From Methylococcaceae bacterium (lineage in GTDB: Bacteria > Pseudomonadota > Gammaproteobacteria > Methylococcales > Methylomonadaceae), in contig JABFSH010000054.1 of the NCBI GenBank assembly GCA_013140705.1, positions 1 to 55,560 on the forward strand: a stretch of DNA of 55,560 nucleotides, written 5' to 3'. The translations under genes were made by a program, and so were the position numbers. This document shows, in pieces, positions 54,722 to 55,560 of this stretch; position 1 is the stretch's first letter; every line of letters starts with the position of its first letter. A model generated the notes under the pieces. The model saw only the letters and a list, made by a program, of their open reading frames with translations, ran no database searches and was not told the DNA's origin.

Positions 54722-55560
54722 GTGTTAGGTAAATTTAAAAACTTGGGATTTAACAGCCGCATATTATTCTCGTTTGGCTGCATTATCGTTCTGATGATTA
54801 TACTTATCATCGTCAGTTTGTTAAATCTTGCCAAGATTCAGCCTCAGGTCACAGAAATAAGCGATATTTACTTCCCCAATGCGTTGTTAGGTCAGGAAAT
54901 GGCGTTTAATGTGGTGCAGGTTCAGCAGTTTTTGACAGATGTTTCAGCAACCCATGATCCGGCTGGTTATGAAGATGCTGAGCAGTCTGCTCAGGGTTTT
55001 AAACAGGGCGTTAATCAATTTAAGAAACTTGCCGCGAATGACTCGGAAAAAATGAAGCAAATCGTTGCGCTGGATTTGGCTTTCAATAAATTTTACAGCA
55101 AAGGCAAGGCGATGGCAGCCGCCTATATATCAGAAGGTTTGGAAGCAGGCAACAAAATTATGGAAGAATTTGATCAGGATTCGCTGGAAATAACCGATAA
55201 AATGATGGAGTTGAAAGCGCATGAAGTGAATGTTGCCAGAGATCGCACTATGGGTCTTACGCTGTCAACCTTTGAAGCAGCCAAGATACTATTGTGTCTT
55301 TCGTTACTCATTGTCATCGTGTCACTTACTATATCGATTTACCTTAGCCGATACCTGAGTCGTCTGTTGGGTATTGATCCGCTTCATGCGGCAGATATCG
55401 CCAAAGAAATCGCCAAAGGTAATTTTAGTCGGCACATTCGACTGGAGCCTGGCGATACCAGCAGCTTGTTACATGCGATGAAAATGATGCAGGGCTCGAT
55501 TCAGGCATTTGTTGCTGCGCAAAGTGAAATTGCGAAAAAACATGCCGAAGGCTGGATTTG
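54722..55560 (+). CDS. Methyl-accepting chemotaxis protein, cut by window edge
   Basis: A GTG start at 54722 has AGGAG eight bases upstream and reads MLGKFKNLGFNSRILFSFGC. TM1 (about 12-32), a four-helix-type periplasmic domain (about 33-185, with FPNALLGQEMAFNVVQVQQF) and TM2 (about 190-212) are followed by HAMP (about 213-265). The linker FVAAQSEIAKKHAEGWI follows, then the window ends, so the signalling domain is outside. The linker and HAMP closely resemble those of the receptor at 28570-30795. Position after the porin-cytochrome-HAMP operon suggests a receptor for a redox or electron-acceptor cue. Confidence 0.88.
   Translation, partial: MLGKFKNLGFNSRILFSFGCIIVLMIILIIVSLLNLAKIQPQVTEISDIYFPNALLGQEMAFNVVQVQQFLTDVSATHDPAGYEDAEQSAQGFKQGVNQFKKLAANDSEKMKQIVALDLAFNKFYSKGKAMAAAYISEGLEAGNKIMEEFDQDSLEITDKMMELKAHEVNVARDRTMGLTLSTFEAAKILLCLSLLIVIVSLTISIYLSRYLSRLLGIDPLHAADIAKEIAKGNFSRHIRLEPGDTSSLLHAMKMMQGSIQAFVAAQSEIAKKHAEGWI

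Overview
The window looks like a gammaproteobacterial chromosome of moderate GC. It carries nlpD-rpoS, the maf-rng-yhdP-nit-tldD block, regB-regA, a TPP-riboswitch-controlled thiC, and lipid A-type sugar transfer genes. The mix of a RegBA redox regulator, a heavy-metal RND efflux operon and DUF4266/DUF3570 proteins recalls methanotrophs of the order Methylococcales. No methane or methanol oxidation gene lies in the window, so that placement is only an inference.

Layout. 1-5.0 kb: a wrecked type I-F CRISPR-Cas locus (cas1, then a cas2-3 gene cut short by an IS630-type transposase end), with a brnT-brnA toxin-antitoxin pair between the two cas genes and a WYL regulator upstream of cas1. 5.3-9.5 kb: a remnant of yjdM/phnA, the regB-regA two-component system, a small HMA protein and an EexN-like protein. 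Two matching promoter regions with RegA-box-like sites occur here; one precedes the EexN-like gene and the other a predicted terminator-ended small RNA. 9.9-16.2 kb: a TolC/adaptor/RND heavy-metal efflux operon with a DUF3240 gene at its end. 16.2-20.4 kb: a gene-free kilobase holding a sigma-54 promoter and a predicted two-hairpin small RNA, then a DUF4266 lipoprotein and a large DUF3570 double-barrel protein. 20.5-26 kb: corA, moeA-mobB, a membrane J-domain protein, nlpD and rpoS. 26-32.6 kb: a nitrilase/GNAT pair, a VF530-type protein, a chemotaxis receptor, a GST and a small lipoprotein. 32.9-42.3 kb: rlmH-maf-rng-yhdP-nit-(BamC-like)-tldD. 42.3-43.5 kb: decayed DNA with a frameshifted gene and an internally deleted IS5-type element. 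43.8-49.5 kb: a fused membrane/spermidine-synthase protein, a crystallin-like exported protein, and a GT39/LAB_N/GT2 cluster. 49.7-51.8 kb: TPP riboswitch and thiC. 52-55.6 kb: a tight operon of porin-like barrel, tetraheme cytochrome c and HAMP-only membrane protein, followed by a chemotaxis receptor cut by the window edge.

A family of modular, mostly non-coding inverted-repeat elements (120-296 bp, six full or partial copies) is scattered through the intergenic regions. The observations most worth following are: (1) the porin-cytochrome-HAMP-MCP neighbourhood, which looks like a redox or electron-transfer sensing unit wired to chemotaxis; (2) the RegA-box/small RNA pair beside regBA; (3) the sigma-54-driven small RNA at 16.8 kb; (4) the fused double-barrel DUF3570 protein; and (5) the dismantled I-F CRISPR locus with its embedded toxin-antitoxin pair and WYL regulator.
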